Part shown: positions 23,042-31,080 of the stretch, piece by piece
Numbering within the stretch: position 1 is the stretch's first letter
Layout: each line of letters starts with the position of its first letter
NCBI GenBank assembly: GCA_017458975.1
Contig: JAFSZK010000024.1
Location: 1 to 40,407, forward strand
DNA length: 40,407 nucleotides
Direction: 5' to 3'
Source: Eubacterium sp.
GTDB lineage: Bacteria; Bacillota; Clostridia; Oscillospirales; Acutalibacteraceae
Notes under the pieces: generated by a model
Told to the model about the DNA's origin: nothing
Database searches by the model: none
The model's input: the letters and a program-made list of their open reading frames with translations, nothing else
Position numbers and translations under genes: made by a program

Positions 23042-23692
23042 ATGAAAAGAGTTACACTTTTTGCAGGCCACTACGGCAGCGGAAAAACAAATATCGCGGT
23101 TAATTACGCGCTTAAAATGCACGAAGAGGGATATGACGTTAAAATCGCCGACCTTGATATAGTTAATCCGTATTTCAGAACCAAGGATTCGGCTGACGAT
23201 TTAGCAAGGGCGAATATTGAATTAATCTCCCCCGCCTATGCAAATTCAAACGTCGATTTACCCGCCCTTCCCCAGGAAGTATACGGACTCGTGCAAAATA
23301 AAAGATTTTATGCTATAATGGATATCGGCGGCGACGAAAGAGGCGCGCTCGCGCTCGGAAGATACCGCCCCTACATTCTTGAGGAAAACGACTTTGAAAT
23401 GGTATTCGTCGCTAATTTCTACCGTCCCTTAACCCGTACCGCCGAGGAGGCGCTCGAGGTTATGAAAGAGATTGAGGCGGCGGGCGGAATCCCGTTTACT
23501 TCTATTGTAAACAACTCTAATATCGGAGAGGAAACGACCGTCGGGGATATTAAAAAAAGCGAAGCCGAGCTTAAAAGGCTTTGCGAAATATCAAATCTTC
23601 CCGTACTTTTCACAAGCGTTAAAGAGGATTTAGCAAACGAGCTTGACGGAGATATACTTCCCCTCAGGCTTCAGAAAAAGTTAATTATTTAG
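23042..23692 (+). CDS. P-loop ATPase of the MinD/ParA/CobQ (SIMIBI) class
   Basis: The 216-residue protein has a Walker A FAGHYGSGKT (7-16), a switch-like IADLDIVNPYFR and a Walker B-like IMDIGGDERG. It keeps the nucleotide-binding character of the deviant Walker-A/SIMIBI group that includes MinD and metal-cluster maturation ATPases. No membrane segment and no iron-sulfur cysteine pair are seen. It starts one base after the ligase stop and is followed 15 bp later by the ferredoxin subunit gene, so it belongs to the operon. A role in assembling or activating the oxidoreductase is plausible from position only; its function is otherwise unknown to me. Confidence 0.82.
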   Translation: MKRVTLFAGHYGSGKTNIAVNYALKMHEEGYDVKIADLDIVNPYFRTKDSADDLARANIELISPAYANSNVDLPALPQEVYGLVQNKRFYAIMDIGGDERGALALGRYRPYILEENDFEMVFVANFYRPLTRTAEEALEVMKEIEAAGGIPFTSIVNNSNIGEETTVGDIKKSEAELKRLCEISNLPVLFTSVKEDLANELDGDILPLRLQKKLII

Positions 23693-23707
23693 CAAAGGAG
23701 ATATATT

Positions 23708-23914
23708 ATGCCAAAAGTAACCTTTAACGAGGATTTGTGTAAGGGCTGCGGACTCTGCGTCAACGCGTGCCCGAAACAGATTATCGAAATCAAAAAAGAC
23801 ATTATTAACAAGAAAGGACATTCTCCTGCGGGTATTACCGACCAGTCAAAATGTATTGCCTGCGCTTTTTGCGCTACAATGTGTCCCGACTGCGTAATTA
23901 CCGTTGAGAAATGA
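23708..23914 (+). CDS. 2-oxoacid:ferredoxin oxidoreductase delta subunit (2[4Fe-4S] ferredoxin)
   Basis: The 68-residue protein carries two classic [4Fe-4S] motifs: CKGCGLCVNACP (Cys11, 14, 17, 21) and CIACAFCATMCP (Cys49, 52, 55, 59). It matches the small ferredoxin subunit of four-subunit oxidoreductases and would pass electrons between the thiamine-diphosphate site and free ferredoxin. It has an AAAGGAG site. The alpha subunit start follows 10 bp later. Confidence 0.93.
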   Translation: MPKVTFNEDLCKGCGLCVNACPKQIIEIKKDIINKKGHSPAGITDQSKCIACAFCATMCPDCVITVEK

Positions 23915-23924
23915 GGTGAAAGCA

Positions 23925-24986
23925 ATGAGCGAAAAAGTTTTAATGAAGGGTAACGAGGCTATCGCGGAAGCCGCTATCAGAGCGGGCTGCCGTCATTACT
24001 TCGGCTATCCCATTACTCCCCAGACCGAGCTTGCCGCATATATGGCTAAGCGTATGCCTAAAATCGGCGGTTGCTTCCTTCAGGCGGAAAGCGAAATCGC
24101 CGCAATCAATATGGTTTACGGCGTATCTTCAACAGGTAAAAGGGTTATGACCTCCTCGTCAAGCCCCGGCGTATCACTTAAGCAGGAGGGTATCTCATAC
24201 ATCGCAGGCGCAGACCTTCCCGCTCTTATCGTTAACGTTCAGAGAGGCGGTCCGGGTCTCGGCGGTATCCAGCCCTCACAGTCGGATTATTTCCAGGCTA
24301 CAAAGGGCGGCGGACACGGCGATTACCATCTTATCGTACTCGCTCCCGCTTCGGTTCAGGAAATGGCTGACCTCACGGCAAAATGCTTTGAGCTCGGCGA
24401 TAAATACCGTATGCCCGCAATGCTTCTTGCCGACGGAACAATGGGTCAGATGATGGAGCCCGTTGAGCTTCCCGAGGAAAGCGACGTTACCGTTGAAAAA
24501 CCCTGGGCGCTTACCGGTACCGAAATGAAAAGAGAGCATAATATCGTTAACTCCCTTTATCTCAAGCCCGAAGAGCTTGAAGAAAAGAACTTCGAGAGAT
24601 ATGAGAGATATAAGGCAGTTGAAGAAAACGAGGTTATGTTTGAGGAATATATGATGGACGACGCCGAAATTTGCGTAATGGCATTCGGCATCGCCGCAAG
24701 AGTTTCCAAAAACGCAGTTGTTGAAGCAAGAAAGCAGGGTATTAAAGCCGGTCTTTTAAGACCGATTACCCTCTGGCCCTTCCCGAAAGAGGCTGTTAAA
24801 AAGGCAAGCGAACACGTTAAGGGCTTCATATCCGTTGAGCTTTCAATGGGTCAGATGATTGAAGATATTAAGCTTTCAAGCGACTGCGCAGTTCCCGTAG
24901 AGCTCTGCAACCGTGCCGGCGGTATGATTCCGTCGCCCGAGCAGGTTCTCGATTCTATTAAGAAAATGGCAGGAGGTAATGAATAA
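23925..24986 (+). CDS. vorB: 2-oxoacid:ferredoxin oxidoreductase alpha subunit (VorB type)
   Basis: The 353-residue subunit starts with KGNEAIAEAAIRAGCRHYFG, then GYPITPQTE, the signature of the pyrimidine-binding half of these oxidoreductases and closest in look to the branched-chain (VorB) group. QAESEIAAINMVYG and RGGPGLGGIQPSQSD follow. The enzyme interconverts a 2-oxoacid with acyl-CoA and CO2 using ferredoxin, and the reaction is reversible in anaerobes. I chose ATG 23925 for its AGGTGA site; an upstream ATG at 23904 overlaps the ferredoxin gene. Its stop overlaps the beta start by one base (TAATG). Confidence 0.9.
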   Translation: MSEKVLMKGNEAIAEAAIRAGCRHYFGYPITPQTELAAYMAKRMPKIGGCFLQAESEIAAINMVYGVSSTGKRVMTSSSSPGVSLKQEGISYIAGADLPALIVNVQRGGPGLGGIQPSQSDYFQATKGGGHGDYHLIVLAPASVQEMADLTAKCFELGDKYRMPAMLLADGTMGQMMEPVELPEESDVTVEKPWALTGTEMKREHNIVNSLYLKPEELEEKNFERYERYKAVEENEVMFEEYMMDDAEICVMAFGIAARVSKNAVVEARKQGIKAGLLRPITLWPFPKEAVKKASEHVKGFISVELSMGQMIEDIKLSSDCAVPVELCNRAGGMIPSPEQVLDSIKKMAGGNE

Positions 24987-25735
24987 TGGTAGTATTTGAA
25001 AAACCGAAATCACTTTGCGACGTACCGCTTCATTACTGCCCGGGCTGTACTCACGGTATTGTTCACCGTCTTGTAGCCGAGTCCATCGACGAGCTCGGCG
25101 TTGAGGGCAAGGCAATCGGCGTTGCTCCCGTAGGCTGCGCCGTTATGGCGTACGACTATTTCAAGTGCGATATGATTGAGGCTGCTCACGGCAGAGCGCC
25201 CGCTGTTGCAACGGGTATTAAGAGAGCGCTTCCCGAAAACGTGGTTTTCACATATCAGGGCGACGGCGACCTCGCTTCAATCGGTATGGCTGAAACGGTT
25301 CACGCCGCAACAAGAAACGAAAATATTACGGTAATCTTTATCAATAACGCAATTTACGGTATGACGGGCGGTCAGATGGCTCCTACCTCGCTTCCCGGTC
25401 AGGTTACTCAGACCTCTCCCTACGGACGCGACGTGTCAACCGCAGGCTACCCCGTTAAGGTAAGCGAGCTTCTTTCCGCGCTTGACGGACCCGCTTATAT
25501 CCAGAGAGTTGCAGTTAATAACGTTAAAAACGTAAAGCAGGCTAAAAAGGCAATCAAAAAGGCTTTTGAAAACCAGATTGAGGGCAAGGGCTTTTCGCTT
25601 ATCGAGGTTGTATCCTCATGTCCCACAAACTGGGGTATGACTCCTCAGCAGGCGCTTGACTGGGTAGAAAGCGATATGATTCCCTACTATCCGCTCGGCG
25701 TTTATAAGGATAAGACAGCACAGGAGGGCGAATAA
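24986..25735 (+). CDS. 2-oxoacid:ferredoxin oxidoreductase beta subunit (thiamine diphosphate binding)
   Basis: The 249-residue subunit holds the TPP-binding domain. HYCPGCTHG near the N-terminus contributes to the active site, VGCAVMAYDYF follows, and the TPP/Mg motif runs from GDGDLASIG to INNAIYGMTGGQM. AHGRAPAVATG is the usual family loop. It pairs with the alpha subunit to form the catalytic core. The gene is coupled to both neighbours: a one-base overlap upstream and one base before the gamma gene. Confidence 0.92.
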   Translation: MVVFEKPKSLCDVPLHYCPGCTHGIVHRLVAESIDELGVEGKAIGVAPVGCAVMAYDYFKCDMIEAAHGRAPAVATGIKRALPENVVFTYQGDGDLASIGMAETVHAATRNENITVIFINNAIYGMTGGQMAPTSLPGQVTQTSPYGRDVSTAGYPVKVSELLSALDGPAYIQRVAVNNVKNVKQAKKAIKKAFENQIEGKGFSLIEVVSSCPTNWGMTPQQALDWVESDMIPYYPLGVYKDKTAQEGE

Positions 25736-25736
25736 A

Positions 25737-26267
25737 ATGAATACTAAAATTTTAATTGCCGGCTTCGGCGGTCAGGGTATCCTTTTTGCGGGTAAGGTTC
25801 TTGCTTACAAAGGACTTGTTGAGGAAAAACAGCTTTCATGGCTTCCCTCCTACGGTCCCGAAATGCGCGGCGGTACGGCTAACTGTAACGTAATTATCAG
25901 CGACGAGCCCGTCGGCTCTCCGATAGTTGACGCGCCCGACGTGCTTATCGTTATGAACCTTCCCTCGCTTGACAAATATGAAAACGCCGTTGAAAAGGGC
26001 GGAAAGATTTTTGTTGACGAAACTCTTATTAACCGCAAGGTTGAAAGGGACGACGTTGACGTGTTCTATATTCCCGCAACAAAAATGGCTCAGGAGCTCG
26101 GAGTTCCGACTCTTGCAAATATGATTATGCTCGGCAAGGTTATAAAGGAAACCGATGTTGTATCCTTCGAGGGTATGGAGGACGCACTTAAAAAGGTCGT
26201 TTCTGCAAGAAAAGCTAACCTTATCGACATTAACCTTAAAGCAATCAAGGCAGGCTACGATTTTTAA
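25737..26267 (+). CDS. 2-oxoacid:ferredoxin oxidoreductase gamma subunit
   Basis: The 176-residue protein has the gamma-family start [19 protein letters not shown], then [17 protein letters not shown] and the later [12 protein letters not shown]. It completes the delta-alpha-beta-gamma set, so the oxidoreductase is whole. It is the last gene of the T-box operon; a terminator follows at 26266. No aminotransferase is in the operon, so any amino acid product would rely on an enzyme made elsewhere. Confidence 0.93.
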   Translation: MNTKILIAGFGGQGILFAGKVLAYKGLVEEKQLSWLPSYGPEMRGGTANCNVIISDEPVGSPIVDAPDVLIVMNLPSLDKYENAVEKGGKIFVDETLINRKVERDDVDVFYIPATKMAQELGVPTLANMIMLGKVIKETDVVSFEGMEDALKKVVSARKANLIDINLKAIKAGYDF

Positions 26268-26292
26268 AAAACACCCTTCGGGGTGTTTTTTT
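26266..26292 (+). terminator. Terminator of the T-box operon
   Basis: AAAACACCC and GGGTGTTTT pair around a TTCG tetraloop, followed by further T residues. Confidence 0.9.
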
Positions 26293-26301
26293 AATGTATA
26301 T

Positions 26302-26322
26302 TGAATAGTGAATAATGAATAA
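26302..26322. repeat. Three tandem heptamers TGAATAG/TGAATAA/TGAATAA
   Basis: Three 7-base units lie end to end between the operon terminator and the next promoter. They may be slippage-derived or the remnant of a small mobile repeat. No function is evident. Confidence 0.5.
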
Positions 26323-26356
26323 TTTCGGTTACTCGGCTTCGCCTCAAACAAAAAAT

Positions 26357-26385
26357 TTGTATTATTTTTTTATTTGTGCTATTAT
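26357..26385 (+). promoter_or_regulatory. SigA-type promoter for the lipoprotein gene
   Basis: TTGTAT (26357-26362) and TATTAT (26380-26385) are 17 bp apart, 18 bp before the GTG start at 26404. Confidence 0.65.
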
Positions 26386-26403
26386 AGGGGTGAGGTGAGA
26401 AAC

Positions 26404-27363
26404 GTGAAAAAAGTTTTTAAGGCTGTAATCTGTATTGCTTTATGCGCAGTTTTTGCATTTTCTTTAAGCGGCTGCGCTAAGGTAAGCTATGTTTTTGACG
26501 GTACGCTAAAGGCTGTATCCGAGGTTAAATCGGGCGAGTGGAATAAAAAAGACAAAGCCGAGGACGAGGGCGACGCGAGCTCCGACCCTGCGGTTATTGA
26601 CGAGCTCAAGCCCGGTACCTACGGCGGAATTGAGTTTAAGACGCTTGACGACGTAGCAAACTACTACGCCGAAGCATATAAAATAACAAAAGCCGAAACC
26701 GCCGAATATATTGACGAAAACGGAAAAAAGGCAACCTTCTATAAATTCATTGACGAAAAGCGCATTGAGGTAAACGATATTCTTGTTGAGGGAAGCTCAA
26801 ACGCGGTTATCAACAAGCTCATACCTCAGCTCCTTGACGCGCTCTACGTTCCTACAATCGGCGGACTTCACCCGTGTAATGCGCGCGAGCCCGAAAACGA
26901 TAAGGACGAAAAGGGCGGCAGCCTTCTTGAATCAAGAATTAAAGGCGACGACCTTACGGCAGCTAACGTTAAGGATAACGGCGACGGTACAATTACCCTT
27001 ACAATGCAGCCCAAGCTTACCGAAATGTCACGCGTAGGTATGGACCCCCAGGGAAAGATGTTTACAACCCTTAACGATATAGGCGCGGTTGTAGACGCTG
27101 TTGACGCTTTCAGCTGGGCAAGCGGTACTACCGAGGAAAACTGTAAGGTAACATATAAGGGCGGAACCGCGGTTATTAAAATTGATACAAAGACAAAAAA
27201 GGTTGTTGAAGCGGACTACACAATGATTGCATACGTTGATATTCAGCACGCTAATATTGCGGTAGTACACGATAAATCCTTAAGCGCTACGGTTTATTAT
27301 AAATGTCACTTCCCGTGCTCTAAGGAATTTCTTGAAAAGGTTAACGTTAAGCCTGTAAATTAA
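26404..27363 (+). CDS. Lipoprotein of unknown function
   Basis: The 319-residue protein begins with a lipoprotein signal: a lysine start, a hydrophobic core and the lipobox LSGC with the acylated Cys24. The mature part is soluble, rich in Lys, Asp and Glu, and should sit on the outer face of the membrane. I recognise no family. A GTG start at 26404 is chosen because GAGGTGAG lies just before it; an in-frame GTG at 26374 lies inside the promoter. It appears to be a single-gene unit, with a hairpin about 10 bp after the stop. Confidence 0.8.
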   Translation: MKKVFKAVICIALCAVFAFSLSGCAKVSYVFDGTLKAVSEVKSGEWNKKDKAEDEGDASSDPAVIDELKPGTYGGIEFKTLDDVANYYAEAYKITKAETAEYIDENGKKATFYKFIDEKRIEVNDILVEGSSNAVINKLIPQLLDALYVPTIGGLHPCNAREPENDKDEKGGSLLESRIKGDDLTAANVKDNGDGTITLTMQPKLTEMSRVGMDPQGKMFTTLNDIGAVVDAVDAFSWASGTTEENCKVTYKGGTAVIKIDTKTKKVVEADYTMIAYVDIQHANIAVVHDKSLSATVYYKCHFPCSKEFLEKVNVKPVN

Positions 27364-27370
27364 TAAACGG

Positions 27371-27400
27371 GGGCGGATAATATCCGCCCTTATATATTTC
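27371..27400 (+). terminator. Hairpin terminator after the lipoprotein gene
   Basis: GGGCGGA (27371-27377) and TCCGCCC (27383-27389) pair around TAATA. The following T tract is broken (TTATATATTTC), so termination may be partial. Confidence 0.6.
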
Positions 27401-27429
27401 TTGACAAACGTTAGTAGACAATTTAAAAT
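27401..27429 (+). promoter_or_regulatory. SigA-type promoter for the secreted Fn3/Big2 protein
   Basis: A perfect TTGACA (27401-27406) and TAAAAT (27424-27429) have a 17-bp spacer; a GGAGG site and ATG follow at 27460. Confidence 0.75.
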
Positions 27430-27459
27430 AAAAGTAACAAATATTTTGGAGGAATTTAT

Positions 27460-29220
27460 ATGAAAAAAACATTAGCAACATTACTTGCGCTTATAATGGC
27501 GCTCGCGTGTATGCCGATTACTGCACACGCTTCGGCGGATTCAATAGCGGCTTATTTCCCCGGTGGAATTCAAAAGCCGAAAACGCCTTATATTCATCTT
27601 GCTTTTAACGATGCCTGGGATGAAATATTCTTATATCAGGACGCAAACGACGATATTATCAATTTCGGCGAGATAGTTAACGCAGTCGGCGCAGACAATT
27701 TTATGTCAAATAACGGCTTGTGGGATCTCTACGCCCAGATTCAGGTTGATTATAAGATTGACAACGGCAATTGGCATCATACCGCAAATTGGGACGATGA
27801 CTATATTGATAATATTCCTAACTCCGGACTTAACGAGGTTACGCATAACTATACTCCGGGAGAGCTTGCAAATAAAATGCTGTCCTTTAAATTCTCCGAC
27901 GCAATTGCTTATAACTTTGACGACCCTGCGGAAAACGGCGATTTTACAGGCTGCGTTTCGCGCGGAGGCGCTTATCCCGATTATACAAATTACCGTTTTG
28001 ACACTGAAAATCACACGTATACCTACCGTTACAGATATAAGATTTTTTCATCTGATTCAGACGGCTCAAGGAATATATATTCCCCGTGGTCGGATTCGGT
28101 TTCAATAGGTAAAAACGCAACCCAGCAGACTCTTACAAAGAATTTAAACCCCGCAGCTTTAACTATTCGTATTAACAGTCACCTTAATATCGGAAGCGAT
28201 AGCAAACCGCAGAACGGCTTCTGGCTCGGCATTGATAATCCGCAGAGCATTTATGACGACTTAAAATACTATGAGATTATTGAAAAGCTATTTGAACCCC
28301 TTATGTATGAGGTTGAATACAGAGTAAACGGCGGCGCATGGCAGGAGGGCGGCGTAGCAAACGCTACGTGGCTTGACGTTGACAAACCGTTTAACGGAAC
28401 ACAATCTCCTCTTAAGAAGGGAGATAAGGTTGAATTCCGCGTTCGTATTGCCGAGGGCGCTGATAAGAGCATAAAAGGTCCGTGGTCAAATATTGCTTCC
28501 GTTGAAGCACAATATACCGACTATGATTACAAGGCTCCTGCTCCTTCAAAGCCTGCGGCTAAGCCGGAGCCCGCTATTTCAAACCTTAACGGTAACCCCT
28601 CCGCAACCCAGGTAAATAAATACGTTACCTCGCTGAGAAACGATAACGATATTACGGGCTCAAGCTTTGCAAAGCTTCAGTTTAAGCAGGCTAAGATTAC
28701 CAATACTTCAATTAAAACTACAAGCAACAAGATTGCCGGCGCAAAGTATTACGCTCTTTACGGTAACAAATGCGGAAGAACAAACCCCTATAAGTTTATC
28801 AAAACCTCTTCTTCACCGAGCTTTACCGTAACGGGTCTTAAAAAGGGTACTTACTATAAGTATTTCATTTGCGCTTTTAACGCTAACGGAAAGCTTATCG
28901 CTTCCTCAAGAACGACTCATATCGTTACAAAGGGCGGTAAATACTGCAACTTTAAAAAAGTAACTACCAAGGCAAAGAAAAATAAGGTAACTCTTGCTAA
29001 AAAGGGTAAGACCTTCAAGCTCGGCGCAAAAGCTGTTAAAGAGGACAGCAAAAAGAAGACGAGCACTCATAAGAACATCTGCTACGAAAGCAGCAATACA
29101 AAGATTGCAACCGTTGATAAAAAAGGCAAAATCACTGCAAAGAAAAAAGGCACCTGCTACGTTTACGCATATGCCCAAAACGGCGTGTTCGCCAAAATTA
29201 AGGTAACGGTTAAAAAGTAA
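27460..29220 (+). CDS. Secreted protein with fibronectin-III-like and C-terminal bacterial Ig-like (Big2) domains
   Basis: The 586-residue protein has a signal peptide with likely cleavage after AHA near residue 25. The middle (about 30-350) is rich in aromatic and Asn/Asp residues and contains two WQEG/WSD-type beta segments, as in Fn3-like modules. A Pro/Ala/Lys linker follows (about 360-375). Residues about 410-490 form another Fn3-like unit (YYALYGNKCG, VTGLKKGTYYKYFICAFN). The final 90 residues are Lys-rich and Big2-like: YESSNTKIATVDKKGKITAKKKGTCYVYAYA. It has no LPXTG or membrane anchor, so it may attach through its basic C-terminus. A surface-binding role is inferred; the ligand is unknown. 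Confidence 0.82.
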   Translation: MKKTLATLLALIMALACMPITAHASADSIAAYFPGGIQKPKTPYIHLAFNDAWDEIFLYQDANDDIINFGEIVNAVGADNFMSNNGLWDLYAQIQVDYKIDNGNWHHTANWDDDYIDNIPNSGLNEVTHNYTPGELANKMLSFKFSDAIAYNFDDPAENGDFTGCVSRGGAYPDYTNYRFDTENHTYTYRYRYKIFSSDSDGSRNIYSPWSDSVSIGKNATQQTLTKNLNPAALTIRINSHLNIGSDSKPQNGFWLGIDNPQSIYDDLKYYEIIEKLFEPLMYEVEYRVNGGAWQEGGVANATWLDVDKPFNGTQSPLKKGDKVEFRVRIAEGADKSIKGPWSNIASVEAQYTDYDYKAPAPSKPAAKPEPAISNLNGNPSATQVNKYVTSLRNDNDITGSSFAKLQFKQAKITNTSIKTTSNKIAGAKYYALYGNKCGRTNPYKFIKTSSSPSFTVTGLKKGTYYKYFICAFNANGKLIASSRTTHIVTKGGKYCNFKKVTTKAKKNKVTLAKKGKTFKLGAKAVKEDSKKKTSTHKNICYESSNTKIATVDKKGKITAKKKGTCYVYAYAQNGVFAKIKVTVKK

Positions 29221-29232
29221 TTCTATATCATA

Positions 29233-30180
29233 ATGAGAACTGATTTTTTAACATCAAATGATAAAACGGCTCATAAAAAAATAATTATTCGGTTATGCTG
29301 CGTTTTTATTTGTCTTTCGGTTTCGTTATCCTTCGGGATACGGGCGTTAGCGTTTAATAACGAATATCTAAGCCCTGCAAAATGGAGAAACAATAAAAAC
29401 GTCGTCAGCGTCAGTATTAACAAAACGGCGACGGGTCATCATTTATACGGAAAGCTTGATTACTTTGTTGATAACAGCTCCCTTACGTTTTACACCCGCT
29501 TTTCGGTTAAGGAGGAAAACGGTAACGATTCGCTTGAAAACGCAAAGGTTATCTACAAAATAACTACGCCGTCCGACAGTAACGACTTATCTGTCGGACG
29601 GGACGGAATTATTAATCAACAGGGGAAAATTCCGCTTGAAGTTAAAACAAACTACGCTAACGCGGAATACGGCGAAATTATCAGCGCCGTTGAGTACAGG
29701 GGTAAAGAGAGCGAGCTTGATATTGAAGTAAGCTTTTCCACAAACCGTAATTATAATAAACTACTCGATAAGGTGCACCTTGAGCTGCCTGAAACCACGC
29801 GACCCGAGAAAACGACCCTGCCTAAAACCACAAAGGCAAAAACTACCAGGCCTCCGAAGGCTGCAACAACAAAGGTTACCAAATTCGTACCTAAATACAA
29901 AAACGGTACGGCAAAGGCAACGGGCGGTAAGGCTTCGGCTTCTTCCGAAAGCGGCGAAACGCTTTATCAGACTACGGGACTCGCACCCGAAAACGAAACC
30001 GAAACTCAGCTCTATGAAAAATCAGACTTTGAAAACCGGATTTATAAAAGAACTAAAATGGCAACAATCCTGCTTATTATCGGTACCGTTTTGGGAATTG
30101 CGGGAATTATAATGCTATTATACTCACTTATAAACAAAAACAAGAATTCATCCGACGGGGAGGAAAACGAAAATGAATAA
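29233..30180 (+). CDS. Secreted, C-terminally membrane-anchored Thr-rich protein of unknown function
   Basis: The 315-residue protein has a signal-like helix (about 19-40), an extracellular beta-rich region (about 45-185), and a Thr/Lys/Pro linker (about 186-235) with repeated TTKAKTTRPPK-like units. A Ser/Glu stretch follows, then a C-terminal membrane helix (about 274-295) with a short acidic tail inside. I recognise no family. It begins 12 bp after the Fn3/Big2 gene without a clear ribosome binding site, so it may depend on coupling, and it overlaps the GDPD gene start by 8 bp. The trio is probably one surface-related transcript. Confidence 0.75.
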   Translation: MRTDFLTSNDKTAHKKIIIRLCCVFICLSVSLSFGIRALAFNNEYLSPAKWRNNKNVVSVSINKTATGHHLYGKLDYFVDNSSLTFYTRFSVKEENGNDSLENAKVIYKITTPSDSNDLSVGRDGIINQQGKIPLEVKTNYANAEYGEIISAVEYRGKESELDIEVSFSTNRNYNKLLDKVHLELPETTRPEKTTLPKTTKAKTTRPPKAATTKVTKFVPKYKNGTAKATGGKASASSESGETLYQTTGLAPENETETQLYEKSDFENRIYKRTKMATILLIIGTVLGIAGIIMLLYSLINKNKNSSDGEENENE

Positions 30181-31039
30181 ATTTTTAGGTCACTGTTTAA
30201 ACGCTGCCGTGCTTGCGGGCGCAGGCTACGGCGCTTATATGGCGGGAAGAAAGGTTGAGTGGTTTAAAAACTACTGTAAGCTCATCCCCTATGAGGTAAG
30301 GTATGCAAAGGAAGCTAACCTTCCCGAGGACGCAGATTACGTTCTCACCGCGCACAGGGGCTTCAGAGCCGTCGCGCCAGAGAACACCCTGCCCGCATAC
30401 GAGGAAGCGGGAAAAGCGGCTTACTGGGGTGCTGAGTGCGATACTTACCGTACAAAGGACGGCGTATGGATTGTTCACCACGACCCGATTACCACCCGTA
30501 TGATGGATAAAACGAGGGTGCTTGAGCTTTCAACCTACGACGAGCTTCTTAAGCTCAATTATACAAACGGCCACAATATTGACAAGTACCCGAATCTTAA
30601 GGTCTGCACTCTTGAGGAATTCTTCGCTAAGTGCGCCGAATACGGTATGACGGCAACCATCGAGCTTAAATACAACCGCAACCGCGAACACTACGACGAG
30701 ATTGTTGCGCTTGCCGAGAAATATAATGTTGAGGCAACGTATATCGCCTTTTCCTTTGAGGACCTTGTTGATTTCCGTAAAATCTGTAACAACAAGCTTT
30801 TCCTTCTTGTTGACGAGATTACCGACGAGGCTATCGCAAAGGCAAAGACGGTTGAAAACTGCGGTATCAGCTATAACTGTAATCTTACTCACAACACGGG
30901 TAACGACGGCGAAATGATTAAAAAAGTCCACGCCGCGGGACTTGAAACCGCAACCTGGACCTGCGACAGAATCGACCTCTTTGAAAACCTTGTTAAATGG
31001 GGCACGAAGTACATTACAACAAACTGCATAAGATATTAA
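30173..31039 (+). CDS. Glycerophosphodiester phosphodiesterase (GDPD)
   Basis: The 288-residue protein has an N-terminal hydrophobic helix (about 8-24) and a GDPD TIM barrel. LTAHRGFRAVAPENT gives His61 and Arg62, GAECD gives Glu88 and Asp90, and VHHDP supplies the second catalytic His103. Later, ATIELKYN is the family strand with a metal-binding Glu. It would cut glycerophosphodiesters to glycerol 3-phosphate and an alcohol, at the membrane. The start sits 8 bp inside the upstream gene with a GGGGAGG site. A bidirectional terminator follows. Confidence 0.9.
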   Translation: MNKFLGHCLNAAVLAGAGYGAYMAGRKVEWFKNYCKLIPYEVRYAKEANLPEDADYVLTAHRGFRAVAPENTLPAYEEAGKAAYWGAECDTYRTKDGVWIVHHDPITTRMMDKTRVLELSTYDELLKLNYTNGHNIDKYPNLKVCTLEEFFAKCAEYGMTATIELKYNRNREHYDEIVALAEKYNVEATYIAFSFEDLVDFRKICNNKLFLLVDEITDEAIAKAKTVENCGISYNCNLTHNTGNDGEMIKKVHAAGLETATWTCDRIDLFENLVKWGTKYITTNCIRY

Positions 31040-31064
31040 AAAAGAGCCTCTCGGCTCTTTTTTA
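31038..31064. terminator. Bidirectional terminator
   Basis: AAAAAGAGCC and GGCTCTTTTT pair around TCTC between the convergent GDPD and symporter genes. Confidence 0.9.
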
Positions 31065-31080
31065 ATTACAAATTTATGTT

